This document shows, piece after piece, positions 10,801 through 20,336 of a DNA stretch of 64,000 nucleotides. The stretch is from Davidsoniella eucalypti. Its lineage: Eukaryota > Ascomycota > Sordariomycetes > Microascales > Ceratocystidaceae. Position numbers and translations under genes: made by a program. The notes under the pieces are model-generated. The model saw only the letters and a program-made list of their open reading frames with translations. It searched no databases and was not told the DNA's origin. Each line of letters begins with the position of its first letter. Position 1 is the stretch's first letter. Location of the stretch: the NCBI GenBank assembly GCA_004009845.1, contig RMBW01000052.1, positions 124,001 to 188,000 of the forward strand. The letters run 5' to 3'.

Positions 10801-12233
10801 AGCAGTGAAAGGATAGGCTCTTGTTTTACCTTCATGTGCCCTAAACTCGGCTTCACCTTTTTTCTTAATCACGCCTAGTGATTAGTAATACAACCAAGTA
10901 TCAAGTTCTGAACCCCCGGGGTGGCCTCGCCGTTCTCTAAACGTCTTGTTCAAAGCACCTGTTTTGTAGACACACGTACAACATTCAACTGATAGGGGGC
11001 GTGTATCCTTTTCGGTGTAAGGAGATAAACAACTTGTTACCGTTCTTTCTCATGCTTCGGTATACTCGGTAATAACAGGCAAGACAGCAACAAGGCGACG
11101 GGCTTTGATGCTTTGATTGCAAAGGCTCGTCATGTTTTCCTTTACTGTGTTATTTATAGTCATCTAGGACCTAGGGACAAGACTGGCATCATGTGGTTGT
11201 GCTTATAGACTAGTTTCGTCTGTATATGTTTAGTTGTAGCATACTTATAGCATGGTTCTAGACTGGCTCTACCATGTACATATATTTTACATAACAGCTG
11301 CCTCTACATATGCCTATCCTTGTTCAACGGACCGCGGTGGCATAGTGAGCATGATCTGTGGAGGCGCAAATATATATCTCAGGAGTTTATTATATCTGAA
11401 GAGTCTGTTTGAGCCCAAGAAGCCGAACGAGATGGTCGTCTTAGACCCGAGAGTCCGGCTGGTACTGTTCTATCTTCGTCTTAGTTCGAGATCTTTTGGT
11501 ATTCAGTGCTAATGCGCCTTATTAACCTGCTTCCTGCCAGGCGGACATATGTATATGCTTATGGCGATATGTTTCTACACTCATGCATCATGGACCGTGC
11601 TAGAGACTTTGGCCCTCTTGGCCGAGACATGCTGGCCGTGATTTCGAGATTTCTCTAACTTGCGAAGATGACGGCGATGAACGGACTACATCTATTAGAC
11701 AGTCATATGTTGGAGGTGAGAATAGGAAGGGGGGAGGGGGGGGGCGTGAAGACCAACCCAAGGAGGCGGTGACTGATGATGATACTTGGTGATGCTTAGT
11801 CGGTTAGTGGTTAGATTATATGGAGTGTCCTAAGATTAGGAACAACTGAAGCATCGGTGTCTAGGTCTGATCTTGTTGAACTTGGAGATACCGAGCGAGA
11901 CCCTATGGAGTTTGAGAGGGTGTATCCAATCCACGAGTAGCCTGCTTGATACTATCTCGAGCTACGGACACGGACCAAAGCCGAGAGTTGGGTGAATCTA
12001 AAGACTCAACGACTGTGTGATCATAGACAAAGACAAGCAAATCCAGCCACGAGAAAGATGGTATAAGTATCACAATGTCCCGTCCTGTTTAGCTTCTCTT
12101 CTGGATTCTCCTCCTCACCACCTGACAGCCTCATCAGCCCTTCCTCTCTCTTTACTCACTACTAGTCAGTCGTTTTTCAGGTCCTCTCACCCATAACCAT
12201 CATCACTCTTCTGTGTCATTCACTTTCGTCACC
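7826..12233. other. Long gene-free AT-rich stretch
   Basis: About 4.4 kb with only scattered short frames that look like chance. It contains the AAAAAT array at 9151-9256 and a G-rich run near 11731-11745. The last 150 bases are CT-rich, as is common for a fungal promoter and 5' leader, and belong to the secreted-protein gene that starts at 12234. Confidence 0.55.
9151..9256. repeat. Hexanucleotide array (AAAAAT)n, about 17 units
   Basis: Almost perfect tandem copies of a six-base A-rich unit over 106 bases, with little variation. Such arrays arise by slippage or as 3' tails of non-LTR retrotransposons. No retroelement coding remnant is seen on either side, so the simple-repeat explanation is preferred. 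Confidence 0.9.
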
Positions 12234-13003
12234 ATGAAGTTCTACGGTATTCTCGCTCTTTCTGCCATCGCCTCCAGCGCTGCTGTTCCCGTTGAGCCTT
12301 TCCGCTCGGATGCGAACAACGCTGTTGTGCCTTTGCATATGGATGATGTCTGGACTCCGGTCCTTGATACTGTTTTCACTGTCGACTCCTCTGCATCTGA
12401 CGATGTCGACGAGGAGGATGATGTTGAGAACAGCATCGAGAAGCGTGCTATCATGGCTCGTGATGACGAATACGATGAGGCAGAGCGTGCTTCGCCCTAC
12501 CTTTTGTCTGCCGGCAATTCGTACTACTTCATGCTTTGCTATGAAGCTCCTGATGATGATGATTGGGAGGCTCCTGACTACGCTACTCAGTGGGTGGTAG
12601 ATCAGACTGGTTGCTCCCACGTCGGTCTTGTGGTGGGCAAGGTTGGCACCTCTTCCGACACGTTTAGCGGTACTTTGTACCATGTCCGTCTTTGGGATGA
12701 CGGCTGGCATCAGTCAACCCACGACTATACTGACTATGCCAGACAGCAGTAAGTTTGATTCTCTCCCCCCCTTCCGTATTCTTCTTTGACCTGTAGCTCG
12801 ACATCTCGATGTCTTGCTTCGTGACTTACACATGCTAACTCTAACCCTATAGCCTTGTCTATGGTGGCCGTGTCTCTGACGCGAACACGGATTCTTCTCG
12901 TCTTCTCGGAGCGGGCTGGGAATGGCTAAGAAATGCTGATACTGGCTTGACCATCAAGGTCAACTGCCTCACCTACTACAACGCCCTCGTCGACATGCTG
13001 TAA
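12234..13003 (+). CDS. Small secreted protein, possible permuted papain-like (LRAT/NlpC-P60-like) fold
   Basis: Exons 12234-12748 and 12853-13003 (104-base intron, GTAAGT donor, CTAAC branch, TATAG acceptor) encode 221 residues. ATG 12234 has a strong TCACC context and opens a clear signal peptide (residues 1 to about 17). A very acidic segment (about 56-66) is followed by EKR at 69-71, a likely Kex2 cleavage site, suggesting a pro-protein. The mature part has Cys102, Cys127 and Cys210. SHVGLVVGKV (128-137), LYHVRL (148-153) and VNCLTYYNAL (208-217) resemble, in order, the His, His and Cys motifs of permuted NlpC/P60 and LRAT-type papain-fold enzymes. That fold is my inference; no database family was recognised. 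A lineage-specific effector-like protein is the alternative. Confidence 0.75.
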
Positions 13004-13684
13004 AGTAGTCACTCGTCTCCCTGTATAAGGCGCTGCGGATGGCCTCCTCGGTAATTTCACCGCTACCACTGGCCACTATCGATTTCTTCGATTGCCCTGG
13101 GCCTTAGGGGCTTAAGGGCTGGACGCTTCACTGCTCTCCAGCCGCCCGTGCGTCATCTGCCACTTGGTCAACTCAATCAATGTCTCTTCGCCTGTACAGC
13201 ACCAGCATTATCAGTCCTGTCCTGAGGCATCCAACTCTCACTCCCCCCAATTTCTGTATCTGCTTTTTCGTTTCTTGCATAGTTTTGCTCTTTCATGCTC
13301 TTAGCATTCCACACTCCTTTAGCTGCATAATATACTATACTCTTGCTTTTCCTCTAACCGCACATCTCGATTTGTGGCTTAAACGTCGTGACCATACTAT
13401 GCTGCTTACTATGTACTATAGCTAATATATGCATACACTATATATAGCATGTCTGATAATAACTTACTCCATATAATCAATCCTGCAGTCATCCCATTTC
13501 CAACTTTCTCTTTCCCACCCCGCTCTTATGCATTCTAAGCGAAATTTTGCTGTTCAGTAGATCTTTCGGCACTAGGGAACTCTGATTCCATCAAACTGAA
13601 TAAACTTACTAGATAGCACTTATTAACTTTCATTCGAGTTCGTATTAGCTCATTTGAAACTGCTTCGTGCTTCGATACATCACA
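13004..13684. other. Intergenic stretch
   Basis: 3' end of the secreted-protein gene and promoter of the HET gene, both on the plus strand. CT-rich and AT-rich tracts only; no separate feature seen. Confidence 0.5.
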
Positions 13685-15748
13685 ATGCCTATTCTATGCC
13701 ATCCACTGTACTCTCCCCTTGACCGAGACAACCGTGAGATCCGCCTGTTGATTCTTCACAGTAGCATCCAGACACTAGAAAGCCTGTCCGCTGCTGGAGC
13801 AAATCCAGCCCCAGTTCCAGTTGTGCCAGGAGACCCAGTTCCGGCTCTAGTTCCAGATACAGATCCAAATGTAAATCCAGACTGTCAAGAACAAGTTCCA
13901 GTACCTTCGACCCCTGAAGCCATACTCGCAGCAGCATCGGCCACTGTAGCCCGCCCAGCGCAATCTGTGCACGTAGTCTCGTGCAGCCTACAAACAGTTT
14001 CTCTAGACGACGACCCGGTCTACGAGGCCCTTAGCTATGTTTGGGGCGAGCTCGAGTCGAGTTCCATCCTGCTAGATGGTCGCCCTTCTCTAGTGAGCAA
14101 GAATCTCTTCAAGGCTCTGTCCCACCTAGTCTACCCAGACAAGCCGCGGATTCTATGGGTAGATGCACTCTGCATCAACCAGGCCGATGTGGCCGAGCGG
14201 TCGTCGCAGGTCCGCATAATGTCGCTGATATTTACTAAAGCTCAGAGCGTCTTGGGGTTTCTTGGAAGCCGTGCTCGTGATCGCTCTTCTCTAGCGATAG
14301 CTTCCCATTTTCTGTCTGTAGCCGCTGCTCATAGCTTCGACTCTCACTGGCTTTCAGCCTTTCTTCATCAGTCTGCCACGAAGTCCGCGGACAAGAAGAC
14401 GGCAACTACTGGTCTATCTGGCGCTGCCCTTCTGGGCCAGTTCCTGCCACTGCTGACGCCCTGGGGCCATCAGTATTGGCGGCGAGTGTGGATTCAGCAG
14501 GAGGTCATGTTGGCCTCATCAGGGTTCATTTATGCTGCCGACATATGTATTTCGTTCTCTTCCATTGAACGTCTCGTAGAAATGCTGCTCTGTCTGAAGA
14601 TGGAAGACTCTGTTAGTTTCAGCACCAATAGCCCTTCTATCGGTTCTAGTTCGTCTAGTCCTAGTGCCAACTGTAGCTCTAATCTTATGTCTACGCTCAA
14701 GACCTCAATCCACGGTGTATCTGTGCGGTCTCTTTTTGCTGCACGGTTGCGAAGACAGCGCAGTGTTCAAAATACAGGCGAGCTTGTCAAGTATCCGCCT
14801 ATCCTGTCACTGTTTGAAAATGCCTTTTTGCTCCAAGCCTCTGAACCACGCGACAGAATATACGCGTTACTGGGCATGTCAGACCTACGAGACTCCCGCC
14901 ACCAAGCCATCCAGGTCGACTATCGACGTCGCATCGCCACAGTCTATGCTGGTCTAGTTGTCTCACTGGCCGAAGAGACTGGAAGCCTCGCCATTCTACG
15001 CTTTGCGCGCGCAGGCAAACGGCCTTCTCAACTCTCTACAGTTCCCAGTTGGGTGCCAGACTGGACTTCGGCACCAGAACCTGCCCTGCAAGTCGCAGAT
15101 TGGCAGCTTGCGCACCAGGCTCGGTACAAGCGAGCAAGCACTTACTTCAACGTAAATACAGGCACCATGATAGTGCGTGGCTTTTGTGTTGGCCGGGTCG
15201 CGTTTGTCGGCCAGTCTCTACCTTCGGAAGACCTCGATATGTCCAGGGTACAGAAGACGCTCAGGGTCTGGCACTGCCTTTACGAAAGTGCCTATCCTAA
15301 ACCGAATCTGCCGGAGAATCTCTTCGACGCTACTGTACGTGGTCGACGAGAGTCTCTAGGTAAGCGCCTAGACGAGTCAACCAACAAGCTTCTCAGAGCT
15401 ATCGGAGACGATACTCTATCAGCCAGTACGCTCGCAGTACTACGGGAGATTCAAGCGTACAGTCGTGGCCGTGTCATGATAGTTGGCTCCCCCGAAGAAG
15501 TAGACGTGAAACGGCCAGTAGAAGAAACGTTTCTACTTGGAGCAGGCTGCCTTGATGTCCGCGAAGGCGACTTTATAGTCATGTTACTAGGGCTCTCAAG
15601 TCCAGTCATTCTCCGTGCTGTCAAGGGGACTGTTGAGTTCAAGTTCCAGGGCATCGTGTTTATACGAAATCTCGAGTATCGAGACTGTGCAATGCTGGCA
15701 TTTCAGGAAGGTGTATTCTACAAAGGCGACAGGTTCAAGATTACATAG
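13685..15748 (+). CDS. HET-domain (heterokaryon incompatibility) protein
   Basis: A single 687-residue frame starting at ATG 13685. HET proteins act in fungal non-self recognition and can trigger programmed cell death on hyphal fusion. The domain (about residues 110-270) shows its three usual blocks: YEALSYVWG (about 112-120), RILWVDALCINQ (about 155-166) and WRRVWIQQEV (about 265-275). Before it, residues 40-75 form a Pro/Val/Asp low-complexity segment with imperfect repeats of the PVP type. A Ser/Asn-rich stretch follows near 315-335. The C-terminal half contains PSWVPDWTS, often seen in this family. No NACHT or repeat domain is fused. A free-standing HET gene of this size is common in Pezizomycotina and its trigger cannot be told. 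Confidence 0.92.
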   Translation: MPILCHPLYSPLDRDNREIRLLILHSSIQTLESLSAAGANPAPVPVVPGDPVPALVPDTDPNVNPDCQEQVPVPSTPEAILAAASATVARPAQSVHVVSCSLQTVSLDDDPVYEALSYVWGELESSSILLDGRPSLVSKNLFKALSHLVYPDKPRILWVDALCINQADVAERSSQVRIMSLIFTKAQSVLGFLGSRARDRSSLAIASHFLSVAAAHSFDSHWLSAFLHQSATKSADKKTATTGLSGAALLGQFLPLLTPWGHQYWRRVWIQQEVMLASSGFIYAADICISFSSIERLVEMLLCLKMEDSVSFSTNSPSIGSSSSSPSANCSSNLMSTLKTSIHGVSVRSLFAARLRRQRSVQNTGELVKYPPILSLFENAFLLQASEPRDRIYALLGMSDLRDSRHQAIQVDYRRRIATVYAGLVVSLAEETGSLAILRFARAGKRPSQLSTVPSWVPDWTSAPEPALQVADWQLAHQARYKRASTYFNVNTGTMIVRGFCVGRVAFVGQSLPSEDLDMSRVQKTLRVWHCLYESAYPKPNLPENLFDATVRGRRESLGKRLDESTNKLLRAIGDDTLSASTLAVLREIQAYSRGRVMIVGSPEEVDVKRPVEETFLLGAGCLDVREGDFIVMLLGLSSPVILRAVKGTVEFKFQGIVFIRNLEYRDCAMLAFQEGVFYKGDRFKIT

Positions 15749-16169
15749 TAAAAGATACAGGTGGATATAGATTGTCGAGAAAGGAGAGAGAGAGAGCTAG
15801 AGAGATGCACCGAAGAGACACAAATGAGCCCCCCCTGAGCCAGATGGATGCCTTATTGCCAGCCGCCTTGCTTCTACGTATGAGGCATATTCTGTATACT
15901 TTATTATGGAATACGGAGTGATTATCGAACAAGTATCGAGTGGTTGGTTGTATGTCATGGCCTGTGCATCCATTTATTCTATTGTGTATTCTTCTCGTCT
16001 ATTGTGCATCTGTCTATAGACACTGCAGTCGCGAACGCACTGATATTGTACAATACACAAGATAAATGCATTAGGTGTCAAAGCCTCAGTCTACCATTTG
16101 TCCAAGGCCCTACCAGTTATCTCGTTCTCTCGAAATGTTTCCTCATCTTCTCGTACTACTTACTGAAAC
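15749..16169. other. Intergenic stretch
   Basis: About 420 bases between the HET stop and the stop of the decayed-looking minus-strand gene. Contains a short GA-rich tract near 15779-15803. No gene seen. Confidence 0.5.
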
Positions 16170-17037
16170 TCAAACCCCCATACGAGGCGAGCTTCTCTTC
16201 TGGTCATCGCTGTACACCATGATCTGTTCCTCCGTCACTACTCCTCTGACCAATGGATTGTCGATGGCGTCCCAGACTGCAACTAGCAGATTCGCAAATC
16301 CACTGTATGTATCGAGGCTTTCAGAAGGCGGCGCAAGTGTCATGACGGCTCCTTCGATAGCAATCTTGGCGCGAACGGAAAGATCAGACTCATCATCGCG
16401 TTTGGCGACATGACAAGCATGAAAAACGCTATCTTGCCAGTCTTCGGCCGTATCGTCCGACTCGTCCGAGGGTATTTCTACGGTGCCTCTATTAAACGAA
16501 TATTCAGTTAGAAGCCAATAGTGGATATGTTAGGTTGCATTTAAACCCATGCAACAGTTACTTACTTCCAGGATATCCGTACATGATGTGCAGGTTTCCG
16601 CATTTTCAACTATTTGGCCTAAGGTACTGAGGCTATTTATGATGCTTCTTGTCTGGCAAGGAAAGAATGATGGATATTTAGGCAGGGTAAAGCGAGGACA
16701 AATTTCATGTAGACTTTGAAGAAACAGAGGCAAAGCAAGTCCTACTAGGCTTTGGTAGGTCAACAGAACTACATATGTCAAATGTGTCTAGTGGCGAACT
16801 TGATTTGGTATAGCATCACTAACCTACTCCGGAATGCCAAATAAGCACCAAAAGCATATCAAGTAGGCATTCTAGGGATTAGCTGGGCAGCCTTTCTCAA
16901 TATATTCTCCCTATCTCCAGAGAGTTTCAAGACATATATTGCTTGCAAAACAAAAGAAATCATGCCAAGCCACATGCAGTACTTTGTTCCAAGTGATTTG
17001 TGCCCAAATCGGCCATGTCTTCCAGGCGATCAAACAT
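16170..17037 (-). pseudogene. Decayed or heavily spliced gene, possibly a fungal transcription-factor remnant
   Basis: On the minus strand, ATG 17037 opens MFDRLEDMADLGTNHLEQ. A second block in another frame reads SFVLQAIYVLKLSGDRENIL near 16890-16960, ending at a stop. A third frame is 16562-16781, and the last exon-like block 16170-16486 ends VTEEQIMVYSDDQKRSS before a TGA. Splice-like signals exist (GTAAGT donors near 16561-16567, acceptor near 16487-16490), but I cannot join all blocks in frame. The FVLQAIYVL block loosely recalls the middle region of Zn(II)2Cys6 regulators, which is weak evidence. A multi-exon intact gene is the alternative. Confidence 0.35.
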
Positions 17038-17354
17038 GATGTGATATATGTACTGTAAAACCTTAACCCAATTTAACAAAAGAGACGTTGAACTTGCGCA
17101 TCTACAATTCGCAACTACTCGCACTAATTTTATTATCGCGAGCCATAGCTCACCCTTTTGTCAGCCATTCCCTGCATTGTCACACAAAACGCTTCCTTCT
17201 CTAGATTTATGCACAATTAACCCTAATTCATAACAGAATCTCAGCTATACCCTCTAAAGCTTAACATCAGCTCATTTCTAGCGTCAACATCGCCTTGTAT
17301 TTTCCTCTAACTATCTTCACCAACCACGACATAACGCCTTGAACTCCGCCCAGA
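17038..17354. other. Promoter region of the AIM18-like gene
   Basis: About 317 bases upstream of ATG 17355, pyrimidine-rich toward the start codon, shared on its left edge with the decayed minus-strand gene. No distinct motif recognised. Confidence 0.45.
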
Positions 17355-18359
17355 ATGAACAATACATTTTTTAATGCTACGCGCATTGCCCGTCCGGCGC
17401 TCCGCCCGCGATTCTTCACTGCTTCTGCGCCAATTCTCCAATCACCAGCGGCCCGAACGGCCCCTTCGGCCGCCTTCAAAGCCGCTCGTTTTCCCATCTC
17501 AACAGCCCAATTTGCCCTCGCCGGCAGCCTCGCAGGTGGCGCCGCCTTCTTGATCAGCTCGACAGTCCCAGCCTTACAATTAGATGCGCTGAGCGGCAGC
17601 TATCCGCTCCAGACAACCAAGACCGTCATCACATCGGCCAACGGACCTGCCGTCGTCGCGACTGGCAATAGCACCGTGCCTTCTCTACCACTCACCATCA
17701 CGCTCGACGATGGCGTGGAGTATACGCTTTTAGGGTTTGGCATGCGCACAGTGTCGTTCCTCGGTATCCAGGTCTACATTGCCGGCCACTATGTGGCCTC
17801 TGTCGATCTCCCTGCACTCGCATCTATGCTTGTATCACATATCAATCCCTCCGCCAGCACTCTCCTGCCGGCCGAGCGCGAGGCTCTAGCGCAACAGCTT
17901 CTTGACGGCGTTGCCAGCGAAGCTCTGTGGGATAGCGTGCTGAAGAAGTGCAACGTCCGCAGCGTCTTCCGCATTGCCCCGGTCCGGGACACCGATTTCC
18001 ACCATTTGCGCGACGGATTCGTCAGAGCAATCCAGGCTCGCTCACGCGGAAATAGTGCATACGATGATTCGGCGTTTGGTGAAGCTATGGGCCAGTTCCG
18101 CGGTCTCTTCAACCGGGGTAAGGTGCCCAAGAAGCGTGAGCTCCTTTTGGTCCGTGGAAAGCAGGGCCAGCTCCGTGTTCTATACGAAGACGGCGTGAAG
18201 GCCGGTAGAACGGAGATTGGAGGTGTCGAAGATGAACGTGTCTCTCGGCTCTTGTGGCTCAATTGGCTTGGTGGCAAGACAGTGGCTTCGGAGGCGGCTC
18301 GGAAGAGCATCGCCGAAGGTCTTTTGGATTTATCAGCTCGGCCTGTTGGCAGCGTTTAG
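17355..18359 (+). CDS. AIM18: AIM18/AIM46-like mitochondrial chalcone-isomerase-fold protein
   Basis: A 334-residue frame without introns. The N-terminus (1 to about 50) is rich in Arg, Ala and Ser and nearly free of acidic residues, as expected of a mitochondrial presequence. A short hydrophobic segment follows (about 54-70), consistent with an inner-membrane anchor. The core contains LLGFGMRTVSFLGIQVYIAG (about 124-143), the hallmark of the chalcone isomerase-like fold in fungal AIM18/AIM46 proteins. These proteins bind lipid or heme in related work and have no established enzyme activity; loss affects mitochondrial inheritance in yeast. C-terminal blocks KKCNVRSVFRIAPVRDTDF and LLWLNWLGGK fit the family. 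The family call is firm; AIM18 versus AIM46 cannot be distinguished. Confidence 0.85.
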   Translation: MNNTFFNATRIARPALRPRFFTASAPILQSPAARTAPSAAFKAARFPISTAQFALAGSLAGGAAFLISSTVPALQLDALSGSYPLQTTKTVITSANGPAVVATGNSTVPSLPLTITLDDGVEYTLLGFGMRTVSFLGIQVYIAGHYVASVDLPALASMLVSHINPSASTLLPAEREALAQQLLDGVASEALWDSVLKKCNVRSVFRIAPVRDTDFHHLRDGFVRAIQARSRGNSAYDDSAFGEAMGQFRGLFNRGKVPKKRELLLVRGKQGQLRVLYEDGVKAGRTEIGGVEDERVSRLLWLNWLGGKTVASEAARKSIAEGLLDLSARPVGSV

Positions 18360-18566
18360 CAAAGTTGATTACATTGGCTATCTTTTTCCTTTGTCATTTC
18401 TGCTATGTCATATTAACATGTACATATAAGATATGTACTATCATGTATCATTACTGTATCACTACTCTATTCAAATCAAATGTGATTAAGAATTGCTATT
18501 ACTTGGAGTTGTTATGGACTATTGTATGTATGTTGAACGAGTGAACTTGACTAGCTAACTACATGT

Positions 18567-19432
18567 TTACAGCTTAACAGCCTTGGCACCAGCCAGAAGG
18601 CCTTCCAGTTTACCGCTAGAGTTGAGAGCCTGTAGATCCGAGTTTCCACCAATAGACTTGCCGCCAATGAAGTTGTTGGGAACTGTGCGCTGGCCAGTCA
18701 GCTCGGCAAGGGCGTTCTGGATCTCAGCGCCATCAGCTGTAGTTTCGAAACGATAAAGTTAGTAACCAAAGAAGCACAGAAGTAAAGAAGTAGATATGAT
18801 ACACTTACACATCTTGTCCAGATCGTAGGCCGTGAACTCATAGCCGAGTTTCTTCAGCAGGTCCTTGCTCTCGATGCAGTAGGGGCACCAAGACTTGGTG
18901 AAGAGGACTAACAACGATGTAGATTTAGTATGATTTTCCACCGGTTTTGTTGAAGCGGCTGTGGCTTTATAGACTCATGTACGACCAGTGATATGAAGGG
19001 AGTTTGTATCTTACCGACGGGGTCAGCAGCAAGTTGCTGGACCTTTTCCTTAGCAGCAGCCATTTCAGCGGGAGACAGAGAAGCAGATGAGAACGACGCG
19101 CCCATATGTGAGCGAGGGAAACGCAAGTTTAAAAGAAGAGAAGAACGAGGAATTGAAGAATATAGAGACGAGCCTTTCCGAATATCAAAGACAGAAGCGG
19201 GACGAGAAGAAGAAAAAAAAGAGGAAGCACGGTAGGGCGATGACGATGGTTTAATAATAGTGGCGGTTGTAGTTAACGAAGAAAAAGTATGGAGATAGAA
19301 ATAATATAGACCAATAATAGTGGACGAGAACGAGGTAGGCTGCGACGACCAATTCGGATTGCTGGATGGCCGAGAAATTGCTGGATTTACGAAACGAAAA
19401 GCGGCACGAATAGTGGTGGCTATAGGGCGCAT
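18567..19432 (-). CDS. Dithiol glutaredoxin with long N-terminal extension
   Basis: Three exons, 19015-19432, 18809-18907 and 18567-18736, give 228 residues in frame (introns 18908-19014 and 18737-18808, GTAAG donors). The C-terminal 100 residues are a class I glutaredoxin: FTKSWCPYC holds the CPYC active site, followed by TVPNNFIGGKSIGG, the cis-proline and glutathione-binding region. It reduces disulfides using glutathione. The first 109 residues are Arg/Ser/Phe-rich and mitochondrial-like. An internal ATG at 19105 (Met110, MGASFSSASL) would give a cytosolic-length protein of 119 residues. In yeast GRX2, two in-frame starts send one gene product to two compartments; the same design is plausible here but is inferred. 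Confidence 0.92.
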
Positions 19433-20336
19433 TTTCTTAGCGTTTTCATAGTCATGTCTTGTTTTGGGTTACTTTGTTAGATAAAGGCACATTTTTGTTG
19501 TATTGGAACTTGAGAGCTTATTTGGGGGTCAAATGACGAAACTCAAGATAGGAAGCTCGAAGAAGAGGGGCTAGAATTCTAGCAACAACTACTGAAATGT
19601 AAACGCCGATATGAAATAGCGTACCCAGTTGTGTGGAGACAAAAGTCGCCGATTCAACTTCGATTTGTTATAGGCATGTCAATCAAAGTGACTAACCCGC
19701 ATCGGCTGAACTTCGGTCCGGCAACATCCATAAAGGAACAATCGGCGAAGTCAAGCCCTTACATTGACTATATTAAGGATTCACCAAGTTAACTTACATC
19801 ACACTCACTAATACAAAAGAAAATAACACAGCAAAAATCACAGAACATTACTCGGAAAGATATTCAAGTGATAATAAATAGAGAGATATATATGTAACAA
19901 AATCTAGAATAAAAGAAAAGAAGTGTGTTGCCCAGCAAGCCATAGAACAAGAAAATATAAAACGATAAGATATAGGGTATACAAGATTAGAGACATATGT
20001 GTGTAAGTGAAGTAGAGGTCGAGTGGACTTGGGTATCACACCCACCTTACTAAACCTCATCATCAGATAGTCTCTTGATTGGCTACTCAAGATTCAAATC
20101 CAACAAGTAGTATATAGACAAACAGATGTATATGCCAGTTCGGTATAGTTAGCGAACAAGGGCAGAATTTTAATAAACAAAACAGAAACAGAAACAGCAA
20201 ATGTGCTGGCGATAGACAAAGACTTTTACTTGGTCTTCGAATCGTAGCATATTCAAACACTGAGCCAATTTGACTATTTTCAAGATATTTGAAAGATATG
20301 CCAAAAAAAAAAAAGACACGAGGTAGAGAAAGAGTT
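19433..20336. other. Intergenic stretch
   Basis: Promoter of the glutaredoxin gene on the left part does not apply on this side of the stop; both neighbours are on the minus strand, so this holds the glutaredoxin promoter (near 19433) and the 3' end of the anion-channel transcript (near 20336). AT-rich; no gene seen. Confidence 0.5.

Noticed and set aside
12216..12710. 164-codon antisense frame over the secreted-protein gene
   Set aside because: Shadow of the real plus-strand gene, which has signal peptide, intron and good start context.
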